From contig NZ_JADMLB010000067.1 in NCBI RefSeq assembly GCF_015482765.1, positions 24,738 to 88,737 of the forward strand: 64,000 nt of DNA, written 5' to 3'. The DNA is from Halodesulfovibrio sp. Lineage in GTDB: Bacteria > Desulfobacterota > Desulfovibrionia > Desulfovibrionales > Desulfovibrionaceae. A program made the position numbers and the translations under genes. Under the pieces are notes generated by a model. The model saw nothing but the letters and a program-made list of their open reading frames with translations, did no database searches and was not told the origin of the DNA. Shown one piece after another: positions 8,429 to 16,646 of this stretch (its first letter is position 1; every line of letters starts with the position of its first letter).

Positions 8429-9274
8429 GTGACGTTACGTGAATGCTACAAATTATTGAATGTACCTAACGGGGCATCGGAAGATGCCGTAAAGCAAGCA
8501 TACCGTAAGCGTGCGTTTGAATTGCATCCTGATTTGCATCCTGATGATCCTGATGCTTCCAAGAAGTTTCAAAAGCTGAATGAAGCGTATGTTATTATTA
8601 CTTCTTCTGCCAAAGACGGGGGGCCGAAGCGTTCTTCACAGTCTACCGGTAAAGCTCGTTCTGCTGCGAGCGGATATCGTTCCGAGCGTGCTTCTCGTGA
8701 TGGCAATGTGCGTGATAGAGCGCGGGCTGCATATCGAAAAGCAAAAACTAATTTTGATGCGCAACGGAATAAAGCTTCGCAGAGTGGTGATACATATAAT
8801 AAGGAGCGTCCTGAATTTGATGATTCCTTCTGGAGCAAAGAGCAGCGCAGCTATTCAAAAGAATCTGTTCTTAATGAAATTTTAAATGATCCATTTGCAA
8901 AGCGTGTTTTTGAAGACATTTATCGGGAAATACGCAGGGATGGTGGCACATCAATAAAGCTGCCTAAGAAACGTAAGTTTTCTATGCAGTGGGGTGAGCG
9001 TGATTTTTCAGTCGACATGACTGGTGGAATGAAAGGATGGTTGCAAAGGCAGCTTGATGACAATCAGGTAATGCACCTGCCTATGCATAACCTGCGCCCC
9101 GGAGCAAAAGTTCGTCTTACTCTTTCTCAGGGGCTTGCCGGTGGAACCCGACAGTTGGAAATAACGTTGCCGCAAGATTTTCGTGTCGGGCATCCGATAC
9201 GTTTACGAAAGCTTGGTCGCAAGATCGGGGGCTGGGTCGGTGATTTGTACCTGACAATTCACGGACGTATGTAG
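8429..9274 (+). CDS. J-domain co-chaperone (DnaJ/CbpA-like)
   Basis: The N-terminus is a J domain with the HPD tripeptide at residues 33-35 (ELHPDLHPDD), which stimulates the ATPase of DnaK. A charged linker of about 130 residues follows, and the last 90 residues resemble the C-terminal substrate-binding barrel of CbpA/DnaJ (LTLSQGLAGGTRQLEI, then GDLYLTI). No zinc-finger repeats are present. The frame is open upstream to 8258, but GGAGG at 8419-8423 stands five bases before GTG 8429, which removes an implausible cysteine-rich leader. The product is 281 residues. Confidence 0.87.
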   Translation: MTLRECYKLLNVPNGASEDAVKQAYRKRAFELHPDLHPDDPDASKKFQKLNEAYVIITSSAKDGGPKRSSQSTGKARSAASGYRSERASRDGNVRDRARAAYRKAKTNFDAQRNKASQSGDTYNKERPEFDDSFWSKEQRSYSKESVLNEILNDPFAKRVFEDIYREIRRDGGTSIKLPKKRKFSMQWGERDFSVDMTGGMKGWLQRQLDDNQVMHLPMHNLRPGAKVRLTLSQGLAGGTRQLEITLPQDFRVGHPIRLRKLGRKIGGWVGDLYLTIHGRM

Positions 9275-9281
9275 TTTGAAT

Positions 9282-9320
9282 AAAAAAATCCTGCCGAAGT
9301 ACTTCGGCAGGATTTTTTGT
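9282..9320. terminator. Bidirectional terminator between J-domain gene and ydjM-like gene
   Basis: A perfect stem with the core ATCCTGCCGAAGTACTTCGG is flanked by A7 and T6 runs. It serves both converging genes. Confidence 0.92.
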
Positions 9321-9322
9321 TT

Positions 9323-9772
9323 TTAAAACTCTCTATCGAGCAGCAGGTGTGAAAAATATCCTACAACAGCTGCAAGGTAGTAAGGCAGTGTGACAACCCA
9401 TGTCTCGCGGAAGAATATCCACGGCAGCGCAATAAGCGGTGCAGGTACGAGCAGCATTGCCCACCATGTATGTGTCCAGCCTCTGTGTTTTCCCAATGCT
9501 GGGAGCATCGCAAACAGACCGAGTATTGCAGCCCATTGATAGTATTTGTTCACAATGAGCAGCACATCCGTAATTGCCATGATCGAGTAAAAAAAGTTCT
9601 GCCCCTTGGATTCTGTGTCTGTATCGGGGAAGAGGGATGCCATGACTGCTATGGCAAACAGCACTGATAGAAGCCAGACATCCTGAGGAAGGTAGGAAAA
9701 GTAAACTGCAGCAGCAATGGTGCTGCCGCCTAATACTGCGCCACCTGTAAGGTGAGCTTTATATCCGGGCAT
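9323..9772 (-). CDS. YdjM-type membrane-bound metal-dependent hydrolase
   Basis: A 149-residue inner-membrane protein with about four hydrophobic segments. It carries the family's polar residues: GYKAHLTGG near the start, LFPDTDTESKG in the middle, HRGWTHTW and the C-terminal HLLLD. These histidines and aspartates suggest metal-dependent hydrolysis near the membrane face; related proteins are annotated as LexA-controlled hydrolases, but no LexA site was looked for with certainty here. It is alone on its strand. Confidence 0.85.
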   Translation of the reverse strand: MPGYKAHLTGGAVLGGSTIAAAVYFSYLPQDVWLLSVLFAIAVMASLFPDTDTESKGQNFFYSIMAITDVLLIVNKYYQWAAILGLFAMLPALGKHRGWTHTWWAMLLVPAPLIALPWIFFRETWVVTLPYYLAAVVGYFSHLLLDREF

Positions 9773-9949
9773 AGTAATTCCTTATGGTGAAGAAAATTTA
9801 GTCAGTAATGTACATAAATTATGTGTACCGGTAAAGACAAGAGGGTGGGCGGTAGTGGGGTGATGTACAACTGTTAGTAGGCATCTAGCTGTTATAGAAG
9901 TGTTTTTTTCTGTCTCATATCATAGCGAAGATAAAACTTATGGGCATAA

Positions 9950-10100
9950 TACAACCAGTGTAGAGCAGGACGGGCACGCTGCCTGTTTGCACATAAAGTG
10001 CCGGGGGGACGCCCTCGGCCAATGGAAACACTCCGAGCCTTCGGGCAGGTTTGCGGGGAAAAAGAGTGGAATTTATTCCACTTTTTTTCCCCGTTTTTTT
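9950..10100 (+). ncRNA. Candidate small non-coding RNA
   Basis: A block richer in GC than its surroundings shows pairing potential (GGCAC with GTGCC, CTCGG with CCGAG, CTGCC with GGCAG) and runs directly into an 18-bp terminator stem with seven Ts. No gene upstream on this strand needs that terminator: the nearest gene on the left is on the other strand. This suggests a short independent transcript. It matches no RNA family I recognise (not SRP RNA, tmRNA or RNase P). The 5' end is a guess. Confidence 0.4.
10054..10100 (+). terminator. Strong factor-independent terminator
   Basis: An 18-bp stem (arms 10054-10071 and 10076-10093, one G-T pair) with loop TTTA is followed by T7. It is oriented rightwards and has no protein gene upstream on that strand. 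Confidence 0.88.
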
Positions 10101-10132
10101 GCGCTTGAAGAGATGGATATTCGTTTCCTAAT

Positions 10133-10183
10133 ATTTGAGCGATCAATCAAATATTTTTTTACAAAATGATTGAACGCTCAAAT
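10133..10183. repeat. 17-bp inverted repeat in hdrC upstream region
   Basis: The arms ATTTGAGCGATCAATCA (10133-10149) and its near-complement (10167-10183) agree at 16 of 17 positions around a 17-base AT-rich centre. No T-run follows on either strand. It could be a binding site for a dimeric regulator or a cruciform; its purpose is unknown. Confidence 0.6.
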
Positions 10184-10233
10184 CAGCACAAAATTTCAAT
10201 GATTTCGTATTATCCAGTAAAATATTGTAGTTA

Positions 10234-10253
10234 TTGTGATGGTAAAATCACAA
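10234..10253. promoter_or_regulatory. Putative operator dyad, TTGTGAT-N6-ATCACAA
   Basis: A perfect 7-base inverted repeat with a 6-base spacer. The half-site TTGTGA is shared by Rex and CRP-type regulators. The spacing is two bases longer than the usual Rex or CRP palindrome. Rex, an NADH sensor, would suit an operon for an NADH-linked enzyme, but this is inference. Confidence 0.45.
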
Positions 10254-10378
10254 AACAGCGTTTTTTTTGAATTTTTTTGCAGAAAATAAATGCAAAAAAA
10301 AACACTATACGGGTTGCCAATGTTTGTTAGCGGCGTTAGTCTATGGATATAAATAGAGTGATACACTTCATCCCTATT

Positions 10379-10399
10379 ATTGTGATTGGTACCCACAAT
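10379..10399. promoter_or_regulatory. Putative operator dyad, ATTGTG-N9-CACAAT
   Basis: A second inverted repeat with the same TTGTG half-site as the dyad at 10234-10253 lies 300 bases before hdrC. Two related dyads in one upstream region strengthen the idea of a regulator, although the spacers differ. Confidence 0.35.
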
Positions 10400-10698
10400 G
10401 TTTACGGGGATTAAGTTGGAAGAGTTGATGTGTGAGACAGCACTTGTTTGCCTACCTGAGAAAGTACGGTTTTTGTTGTTTATGGGTTAAAGCAACAAAA
10501 AGATCCGCACTCTTTTCGAGTATATTCCGTAAAAAGCTGACGATATGGTCAGCCCTGTCTCGCCTTTGTTGCATATCAGTTGGGGTCTGAAGTGCTTCCG
10601 AGTTCTTCGTTTTCCTGTATCACGCTGTGCTGAACTGGTGTTTAGGCATGTTTTGTATGCCAATTTGCTGCCTTTTTCAGTCAACATTCGGAGGAGCC

Positions 10699-11268
10699 AT
10701 GGAAACCATCCCTCTTAACTCACCGGATAGAGAATTCATCCGTGAAGTTCAGGAGAGAAGTGGACAGAATGTGTTAGCTTGCTACCAGTGTGGCAACTGC
10801 ACCGCTGGCTGTCCTTATAACTTTGCGTACGACCTCTCTGTAAGTCGCGTGATGCGTCTTGTGCAGCTTGGTCAGCGTGAAGCTGTTCTTAAAAGCCATT
10901 CAATATGGCTGTGTGCAACCTGTCAGTCCTGTACAACTCGCTGTCCTAACAGCATTGATGTCGCCAAAATTATGGATGTTCTGCGTCACATGGCACGTGA
11001 AGCAGGCTACGCTACTGAGCGTAATGTTAAAGCATTCGGCGATGCTTTCCTTGAATCGGTCGAAAAGCACGGTCGTGTGTATGAACTTGGCGTAACAGCT
11101 ACATACATTCGCAAAACTGGTAGATTCTGGACAGATGTTGATCTCGCTCCAGCAATGCTTCCTAAAAATAAGCTTTCGATTAAACCGCATGAAATTCGCG
11201 GTAAAGAACACGTATCTGAAATTTTCAAACGTTTCAGAGAGCGTGATGCCGTCAAGGAGAACAGCTAA
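10699..11268 (+). CDS. hdrC: Heterodisulfide reductase-like subunit C
   Basis: HdrC is a small electron-transfer subunit with two [4Fe-4S] clusters. Both binding motifs are present: C28, C31, C34, C38 and C72, C75, C78, C82. The protein is 189 residues. The start is fixed by GGAGGAG at 10690-10696 before ATG 10699; the frame stays open further upstream but has no ribosome site there. The stop overlaps the hdrB start (TAATG). It is the first gene of a seven-gene operon and should link the HdrA flavin to the HdrB active site in the cytoplasm. Confidence 0.94.
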   Translation: METIPLNSPDREFIREVQERSGQNVLACYQCGNCTAGCPYNFAYDLSVSRVMRLVQLGQREAVLKSHSIWLCATCQSCTTRCPNSIDVAKIMDVLRHMAREAGYATERNVKAFGDAFLESVEKHGRVYELGVTATYIRKTGRFWTDVDLAPAMLPKNKLSIKPHEIRGKEHVSEIFKRFRERDAVKENS

Positions 11269-12143
11269 TGTCAATTTCTGTAGGATACTACCCGGGCTGC
11301 TCCGGTAGTGGCACGTCTGTAGAATACGACAAGTCCACCCGTGCAGTCTGTAAAAAGCTCGGTATCGAGCTTCACGAAATCGACGATTGGAGCTGTTGTG
11401 GCTCCACTCCGGCTCATACAGTAAACCACACTCTTTCTGCAGCACTTTCTGCTCGCAACCTCGTTCTTGCTGCTAAGCAGGGACAGGAAGAAGTTGTAAC
11501 TCCTTGTCCGAGCTGTCTTGCCAACCTTCGCACTGCTTCTCATAAAATTGAAGACGAAGAATATCGTCCGAAAGTTGAAGCTCTGCTTGATGAATCCTGT
11601 GAAGAAGCGGCTTCTGTTGCTTCTACCTTGCAGCTCATCATCGAACGCGTAGGCATTGATGCTATCAAGAAAGCTGTTGTTAAGCCTCTTAAAGATCTTA
11701 ACGTAGCTTGTTACTACGGCTGCATTATGAACCGCCCGCCGGAACTGATGAAGTTTGATGATCCTGAAAATCCAATGGCGATGGACAAGATCATGGAAGC
11801 TTGCGGTGCGACTGTACTGCCTTTCCCGCTTAAAGTTGAGTGCTGCGGTGCCGCAGCCGGTATGCCCAAGAAAAATATCGTAACTGAACTTTCAGGTCGT
11901 CTGCTTGAAGTGGCTGATTCCCTGAATACAGAGATTATCGTTACTGCGTGTCCTTTGTGTCAGATGAACCTCGACCTTCGTCAGGGTCAGGTGAATCGTG
12001 CAAACGGCAAAAGCTACGATATTCCGGTTGTGTACTTTACACAGCTGCTCGGTTTGGCTCTTGGTCTTTCTGCTGAAGAGGTTGGCTTGTCCAAGCTCGT
12101 AGTAGACCCGACACCTCGTCTGCGTTTTGCTGACGTTTTATAG
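11268..12143 (+). CDS. hdrB: Heterodisulfide reductase-like subunit B (two CCG domains)
   Basis: HdrB carries the disulfide-reducing site in methanogen Hdr, built from two cysteine-rich CCG domains that hold non-cubane [4Fe-4S] clusters. Both domains look intact: C11, C43-C44, C80, C83 and C152, C192-C193, C228, C231. The protein is 291 residues, the usual size. Sulfate reducers do not make CoM/CoB, so the disulfide substrate is different; the small protein DsrC has been proposed for related complexes. The start overlaps hdrC by one base, so translation is coupled. Confidence 0.94.
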   Translation: MSISVGYYPGCSGSGTSVEYDKSTRAVCKKLGIELHEIDDWSCCGSTPAHTVNHTLSAALSARNLVLAAKQGQEEVVTPCPSCLANLRTASHKIEDEEYRPKVEALLDESCEEAASVASTLQLIIERVGIDAIKKAVVKPLKDLNVACYYGCIMNRPPELMKFDDPENPMAMDKIMEACGATVLPFPLKVECCGAAAGMPKKNIVTELSGRLLEVADSLNTEIIVTACPLCQMNLDLRQGQVNRANGKSYDIPVVYFTQLLGLALGLSAEEVGLSKLVVDPTPRLRFADVL

Positions 12144-12155
12144 CAAGGAGAGAGT

Positions 12156-14129
12156 ATGCGTATAGGCGTATTTATCTGTCACTGTGGCAGTAACATCGCG
12201 GCTACTGTTGACTGTCCGGCTGTAGCGGAGCAAGCAAAGGGTTTGCAGGACGTAGTGTTTACTACAGACACTATGTACACCTGTTCCGAGCCGGGACAGA
12301 ATGAAATTATTGAAGCCATTAAAGAGCACAAGCTTGACGGCGTAGTGGTAGCTTCCTGTTCACCACGTATGCACGAAGCAACGTTCCGTCGTGCTCTTGA
12401 GCGTGCCGGTCTTAACCGTTACATGCTCGAAATGGCGAACATTCGTGAACACGTTTCCTGGATCGGTAAGAACAAGGAACGTAACACGGTTAAAGCTTTT
12501 GAGCTGGTATCTATTGCTGTTGCCAAACTGCGTAACAACAATCCACTTTACGCAAACAAGTTCGACGTAACAAAACGCGTTCTTGTTATCGGTGGTGGTG
12601 TTGCCGGTATTCAGGCTGCACTTGATTGTGCTGATGCCGGATATCAGGTTGTGATGGTTGAGCGTGAGCAATCCATCGGCGGCAAAATGGCAAAAATCGA
12701 TAAAACCTTCCCGACTGTCGACTGTTCCTCATGTATTTTGGGACCGAAGATGGTAGACGTATCACAGCATGAAAACATCACGCTGTATGCTTTGTCTGAA
12801 GTGGAAAAAATCGAAGGCTACGTTGGTAACTTTGATGTGCAGGTGCGCAAAAAAGCTACATACGTAAACTGGGATGAGTGCACCGGTTGTGGCGCATGTA
12901 TGGAAAAATGCCCAAGTAAAAAGAACATTGATAAGTTCAACGAAGGCATTTCCAAGTGTACCTCAATTAACATTCCTTTCCCGCAGGCTATTCCTAAGAA
13001 AGCCGCTATCAATCCTGAAGGCTGTCTGATGCTTCAGAAAGGCAAATGCGGCGTTTGTGCCAAAGTTTGTCCTACTAAGTGCATCGACTTTGAGCAGAAG
13101 GATGAAATTATTACCGAAAAAGTCGGCGCTGTTATCGCCGCTACCGGTTACGACATGTTCGACCACTCTGTGTACAAACAGTATGGCGCAGGTCAGTACC
13201 CGGACGTTATTACCTCCCTGCAGTATGAGCGTCTTATGAACGCATCCGGCCCTACCGGTGGTCACATTATTCGTCCATCCGATGGTAAAGAGCCGAAAAA
13301 AGTTGTGTTTGTACAGTGCGTAGGCTCTCGTGATCCTTCCGTAGGCCGCCCTTACTGCTCCGGTTTCTGCTGCATGTACACTGCAAAGCAGGCTATCCTT
13401 ACTAAGGATCACATCCCTGATTCTGATTCCTACGTTTTCTACATGGACATTCGTTCCCCTGGTAAAGGATACGATGAGTTCACCCGTAGAGCACAGGAAC
13501 AGTACGGCGTTCAGTACCTCCGCGGTCGCGTATCCATGATCTACCCTAAAGGCGATCGTTACGTTGTTCGTGGTTCTGATACTCTTGCCGGTACTCAGGT
13601 TGAAGTGGAAGCTGACCTTGTTGTTCTGGCTGTTGGTGCGGAAAGTGCGAAAAATGCACCTGCACTCGCTGAAAAAATGCGTATCTCTTACGATAACTAC
13701 GGCTTCTTTATGGAAGCTCACCCTAAACTGAAGCCTGTTGAAACAAACACTGCCGGTGTTTACCTTGCAGGTTCCTGTGTAGGCCCAAGAGATATTCCAA
13801 CTTCTGTTGGTCAGGGTAGTGCAGCCGCAGCTAAAGTTATGACTCTGTTCTCCAAAGACAAGCTTGAAAGCGACCCGCAGGTTTCCAGCGTGAATACTTC
13901 CCGCTGCATAGGCTGTATGAAGTGTGCTACCACTTGTCCGTTCGGTGCAATCAAAGAAGTAACCGACCGTGCAGGCAATGTGAAAGCTGAAGTTATTGAA
14001 ACAGTATGTCAGGGTTGCGGTATTTGTACCGTTACCTGTCCTCAGGGTGCTATCCAGCTGCAGCACTTTACAGACAACCAGATTCTCGCGGAGGTTAACG
14101 CCTTATGTCAGGCTCAACTGGACTTTTAA
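12156..14129 (+). CDS. hdrA: Heterodisulfide reductase-like subunit A (flavin, iron-sulfur)
   Basis: HdrA is the flavin-based electron-bifurcating core. The 657-residue protein has an N-terminal domain starting IGVFICHCGSNI, an FAD-binding loop IGGGVAGIQAALD near residue 150, then ferredoxin-type clusters CTGCGACMEKCP near 247 and CGVCAKVCP near 299, and two more at the C-terminus (CIGCMKCATTCP and CQGCGICTVTCP). No in-frame UGA is present, so this is the cysteine rather than the selenocysteine form. GGAGA precedes the start. Its end overlaps flxD by 25 bases. Confidence 0.94.
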   Translation: MRIGVFICHCGSNIAATVDCPAVAEQAKGLQDVVFTTDTMYTCSEPGQNEIIEAIKEHKLDGVVVASCSPRMHEATFRRALERAGLNRYMLEMANIREHVSWIGKNKERNTVKAFELVSIAVAKLRNNNPLYANKFDVTKRVLVIGGGVAGIQAALDCADAGYQVVMVEREQSIGGKMAKIDKTFPTVDCSSCILGPKMVDVSQHENITLYALSEVEKIEGYVGNFDVQVRKKATYVNWDECTGCGACMEKCPSKKNIDKFNEGISKCTSINIPFPQAIPKKAAINPEGCLMLQKGKCGVCAKVCPTKCIDFEQKDEIITEKVGAVIAATGYDMFDHSVYKQYGAGQYPDVITSLQYERLMNASGPTGGHIIRPSDGKEPKKVVFVQCVGSRDPSVGRPYCSGFCCMYTAKQAILTKDHIPDSDSYVFYMDIRSPGKGYDEFTRRAQEQYGVQYLRGRVSMIYPKGDRYVVRGSDTLAGTQVEVEADLVVLAVGAESAKNAPALAEKMRISYDNYGFFMEAHPKLKPVETNTAGVYLAGSCVGPRDIPTSVGQGSAAAAKVMTLFSKDKLESDPQVSSVNTSRCIGCMKCATTCPFGAIKEVTDRAGNVKAEVIETVCQGCGICTVTCPQGAIQLQHFTDNQILAEVNALCQAQLDF

Positions 14130-14629
14130 CAGAAGGCCAAGATCTTCGTATCGTTGGTTTCCTGTGTAACTGGTGCTCCTACGGTGGTGCAGATACCGCA
14201 GGTGTTGCTCGCTTTGAACAGCCTACAGATTTACGCGTAATCCGCGTACCTTGTTCCGGTCGTATTGACCCGCTGTTTATTGCACGTGCACTCCTTAGCG
14301 GTGCTGATGGCGTACTCGTATCCGGTTGTCACCCACGTGACTGCCACTACGCTGAAGGTAACTTCTACGCCCGCCGTCGCTTTGAAATGCTCAAGCAGTT
14401 CCTGTCCGTTACCGGTATTGATCCGGAACGCTTTCATTACACATGGGTTTCTGCATCTGAAGGCCAGCGCTGGCAGGATGTTGTTACCTCCTTTACAGAA
14501 CGTATTCGCAAACTGGGACCGGCTACAAAAATGGCTGGCGGCACCGGTTATGATGAAGAGTGTCTGAAAGAAATCGCGGCTGCTGTTTCCCTTGGTGACC
14601 AGTGCCCGTGCCATAAGGAGAAAGCGTAA
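14105..14629 (+). CDS. flxD: FlxD, MvhD-like [2Fe-2S] subunit
   Basis: This 174-residue protein resembles MvhD, the small iron-sulfur subunit that joins a hydrogenase to HdrA in methanogens. Five cysteines fit the family pattern: C21, C24, C50, C75, C80 in FLCNWC, VPCSGR and GCHPRDC. In the Flx-Hdr system it should pass electrons between the NADH-oxidising FlxA side and HdrA. The start lies inside hdrA, with GGAGG ten bases upstream. The stop overlaps the flxC start. Confidence 0.92.
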   Translation: MSGSTGLLTEGQDLRIVGFLCNWCSYGGADTAGVARFEQPTDLRVIRVPCSGRIDPLFIARALLSGADGVLVSGCHPRDCHYAEGNFYARRRFEMLKQFLSVTGIDPERFHYTWVSASEGQRWQDVVTSFTERIRKLGPATKMAGGTGYDEECLKEIAAAVSLGDQCPCHKEKA

Positions 14630-15585
14630 TGCAGGCTCTTGCAGAACTTAAAGAACAAATCCGTCAGGCATTACCTGATCTGGATGTAGTTATCGGTTGG
14701 CAGCAGGGTTATGATGCATTGCACACCAGCCCTCTCTTTATCCGCTCTGAAGAAGATATTGATAAGCTCGTTGTTAACGAATTCTGCGTTGTGAACCCGG
14801 CTACTTACCTGCGTGAAATGCGCGGCGGTAAGAAAGTTGGTCTCGTGCTGAAAGGGTGTGACTCCCGTTCCGTTATCCAGCTTCTTCAGGAGAAACTTCT
14901 TAAAGAAGAAGATCTCACTATCTTCGGCTTCGGTTGTAACGGTGTTTTGAACCACACAAAACTTCAGGCTCGTTTCGGCGACATCGGCTTCATTACGTCT
15001 CTTGAAAACGACGGTACAAACGTAACCGTTGAAGCCGGCGACAAAAAAGAAACTGTGCCGTTTACTGAATTGTGTGCTGATAAGTGCTTAACATGCTCTT
15101 ACCCTAACACCTTGCAGTGTTCTCACTTTGCTGGTGAGGAATCCGCTAAACAGGCTGATTCTGCAACAGATAAAGCTCTTGAAGATTTCGAGAAGCTTAC
15201 CATGGAAGAACGCTTTACATTCTGGCAGGACCAGATGCGTCGTTGTATCCGTTGTTACGCATGCCGTAACGCGTGTCCGATGTGTGTATGTAAAGATCAC
15301 TGCCTTGCAAACTCTCGTGAGCCTAAATGGCTGAGCGAAGATGTTGATGTGCAGAATAACTTCATGTTCCAGCTTATTCACGTAATGCACCTTACCGGTC
15401 GTTGTGTTGAGTGCGGTGAATGTGAACGTGCTTGTCCAATGGATATTCCGATTATGCTGTTAAGACGCAAAATGGCTGGCATTGTACGCGATGTATTTGC
15501 ATACAATGCAGGAACCAACGCGGAAGAGACTCCTCCGCTTATGTGTTTTAAAGTGGAAGAACCAACTATCGAGGAGCGGCACTAG
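14629..15585 (+). CDS. flxC: FlxC, iron-sulfur subunit of NADH dehydrogenase/Hdr complex
   Basis: A 318-residue protein. The N-terminal half has the GLVLKGCDSRSVIQLL segment seen in FrhB/HycB-like proteins and a cysteine set CADKCLTCSYP. The C-terminal half has two ferredoxin motifs, CIRCYACRNACP and CVECGECERACP. Its place in the operon and cluster count match FlxC of Desulfovibrio vulgaris. It should carry electrons between FlxA/FlxB and FlxD. Start and stop codons nearly touch the neighbours, so the operon is tightly coupled. Confidence 0.9.
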   Translation: MQALAELKEQIRQALPDLDVVIGWQQGYDALHTSPLFIRSEEDIDKLVVNEFCVVNPATYLREMRGGKKVGLVLKGCDSRSVIQLLQEKLLKEEDLTIFGFGCNGVLNHTKLQARFGDIGFITSLENDGTNVTVEAGDKKETVPFTELCADKCLTCSYPNTLQCSHFAGEESAKQADSATDKALEDFEKLTMEERFTFWQDQMRRCIRCYACRNACPMCVCKDHCLANSREPKWLSEDVDVQNNFMFQLIHVMHLTGRCVECGECERACPMDIPIMLLRRKMAGIVRDVFAYNAGTNAEETPPLMCFKVEEPTIEERH

Positions 15586-15587
15586 TC

Positions 15588-16646
15588 ATGGCTTGCAAAT
15601 TTATCTCACACGAAGACACAAACCAGTGGCTTGAGGCTCTTGCTAAAGACCACGTAGTGTTTATTCCGGTGGATGATGGCGGAAGTGTGACCTTCCGTCC
15701 GTATGGAGAAGGCCGTAAGCCGGTTCTTGACCGTATGCCAGTGCGTTCACCTAAAGAAGCAGTGTTCCCTCAGAACGAAACTCTGCTTACTTACAAGTAT
15801 GATAAAGATCCGGAAGACCCGGAACGTACCTCTGTTCGCATTAAAGAAACTCTGCCGAAAGAACGTGCAGTAGTTTTCGGTGCGCGTCCTTGTGGTACCC
15901 GTGGTATGACCGTTTTTGATAGCGTGTTTGTAAACGATCGTATTCGCGATCCTTACTACGCAACACGTCGTGAAAACACATTGTACGTTACTCTCGCTTG
16001 TCACGAAGTAGAGTCTACCTGTTTCTGTCATGAAGTTGGTAGCGGTCCTGCTGATACAGCTGGTTCTGACGTACTGTTGACTCCTGTTCAGGGCGGCTAC
16101 ACTGCTGAAGCTGTTACCGAGCGCGGCGAAAAGATGCTTGAAGCAAGCTTCTTCGCTGACGGCGGTGACAAATGTGCTGAAGCTGAAGCTGTGAAGAAGG
16201 CAACCCGTGAAATGCTTGGCGAAGCACATGACTTCTCCAACGCTCCGGAAGCACTTCTTGCTGTGTTTGATGATGACGAGTTCTGGGATGATCAGGCTGC
16301 AGCTTGCTTGAGCTGTGGTGCATGTACGTACCTTTGCCCAACCTGTTACTGCTTCAACATTACTGATGAATCAACAGGCACAACCGGCAAGCGTCTGCGT
16401 TCATGGGATACCTGCATGAGCTTCCAGTACACCTTGGAAGGTAGCGGTCACAACCCGCGTACAACAAAAGGTAAACGTCTTAAAAACCGTGTGAACCACA
16501 AGTTCGCATACTTCCCTGATACATACGATCAGCATCTTGCTTGCTGTGGTTGTGGTCGTTGCATCAAGAGTTGTCCTGCTTCTATTGATATCCGTTCAAT
16601 TGTTAAAGCAGCACAGGCTCGCAGCGCTCAGAAGGAGTCTAAATAA
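15588..16646 (+). CDS. flxB: FlxB, 4Fe-4S dicluster subunit (AsrA/HydB-like)
   Basis: A 352-residue protein similar in layout to sulfite reductase subunit AsrA and the HydB-type iron-sulfur subunits of cytoplasmic hydrogenases. It has ARPCGTRGM in the middle, then CLSCGACTYLCPTCYC near residue 240 and CCGCGRCIKSCP near 330, the ligands of two [4Fe-4S] clusters. In the complex it would hand electrons on from the FlxA flavoprotein. Stop and start overlap with flxA by one base. Confidence 0.9.
   Translation: MACKFISHEDTNQWLEALAKDHVVFIPVDDGGSVTFRPYGEGRKPVLDRMPVRSPKEAVFPQNETLLTYKYDKDPEDPERTSVRIKETLPKERAVVFGARPCGTRGMTVFDSVFVNDRIRDPYYATRRENTLYVTLACHEVESTCFCHEVGSGPADTAGSDVLLTPVQGGYTAEAVTERGEKMLEASFFADGGDKCAEAEAVKKATREMLGEAHDFSNAPEALLAVFDDDEFWDDQAAACLSCGACTYLCPTCYCFNITDESTGTTGKRLRSWDTCMSFQYTLEGSGHNPRTTKGKRLKNRVNHKFAYFPDTYDQHLACCGCGRCIKSCPASIDIRSIVKAAQARSAQKESK

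Larger units (their letters stand above)
9773..10698. other. Long intergenic region upstream of hdrC
   Basis: This 926-base stretch between divergent genes has no convincing protein gene. It holds a GC-rich block (about 9965-10060) ending in a strong terminator, then very AT-rich DNA with one long inverted repeat and two TTGTG/CACAA dyads, listed separately. The last 300 bases before hdrC should include the operon promoter and leader, but I could not place a confident -35/-10 pair. Confidence 0.7.

Noticed and set aside
9950..10100. Identity of the candidate RNA as SRP RNA, tmRNA, 6S RNA or a c-di-GMP riboswitch
   Set aside because: The conserved core sequences of these families (such as the SRP GGAAG loop or the riboswitch GACGCAAAGCC) were not found.
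9892..10169. Short open frames on both strands in the region before hdrC
   Set aside because: They run through the terminator stem and lack ribosome sites and protein-like composition.
10234..10253. Calling the dyad a definite Rex operator
   Set aside because: The spacing between the TTGTGA half-sites is two bases longer than the usual Rex palindrome, so it is listed only as Rex/CRP-like.
12963..14066. Long open frame on the minus strand inside hdrA
   Set aside because: It lies opposite a gene with complete cofactor motifs, and its translation is low-complexity with no recognisable domain.
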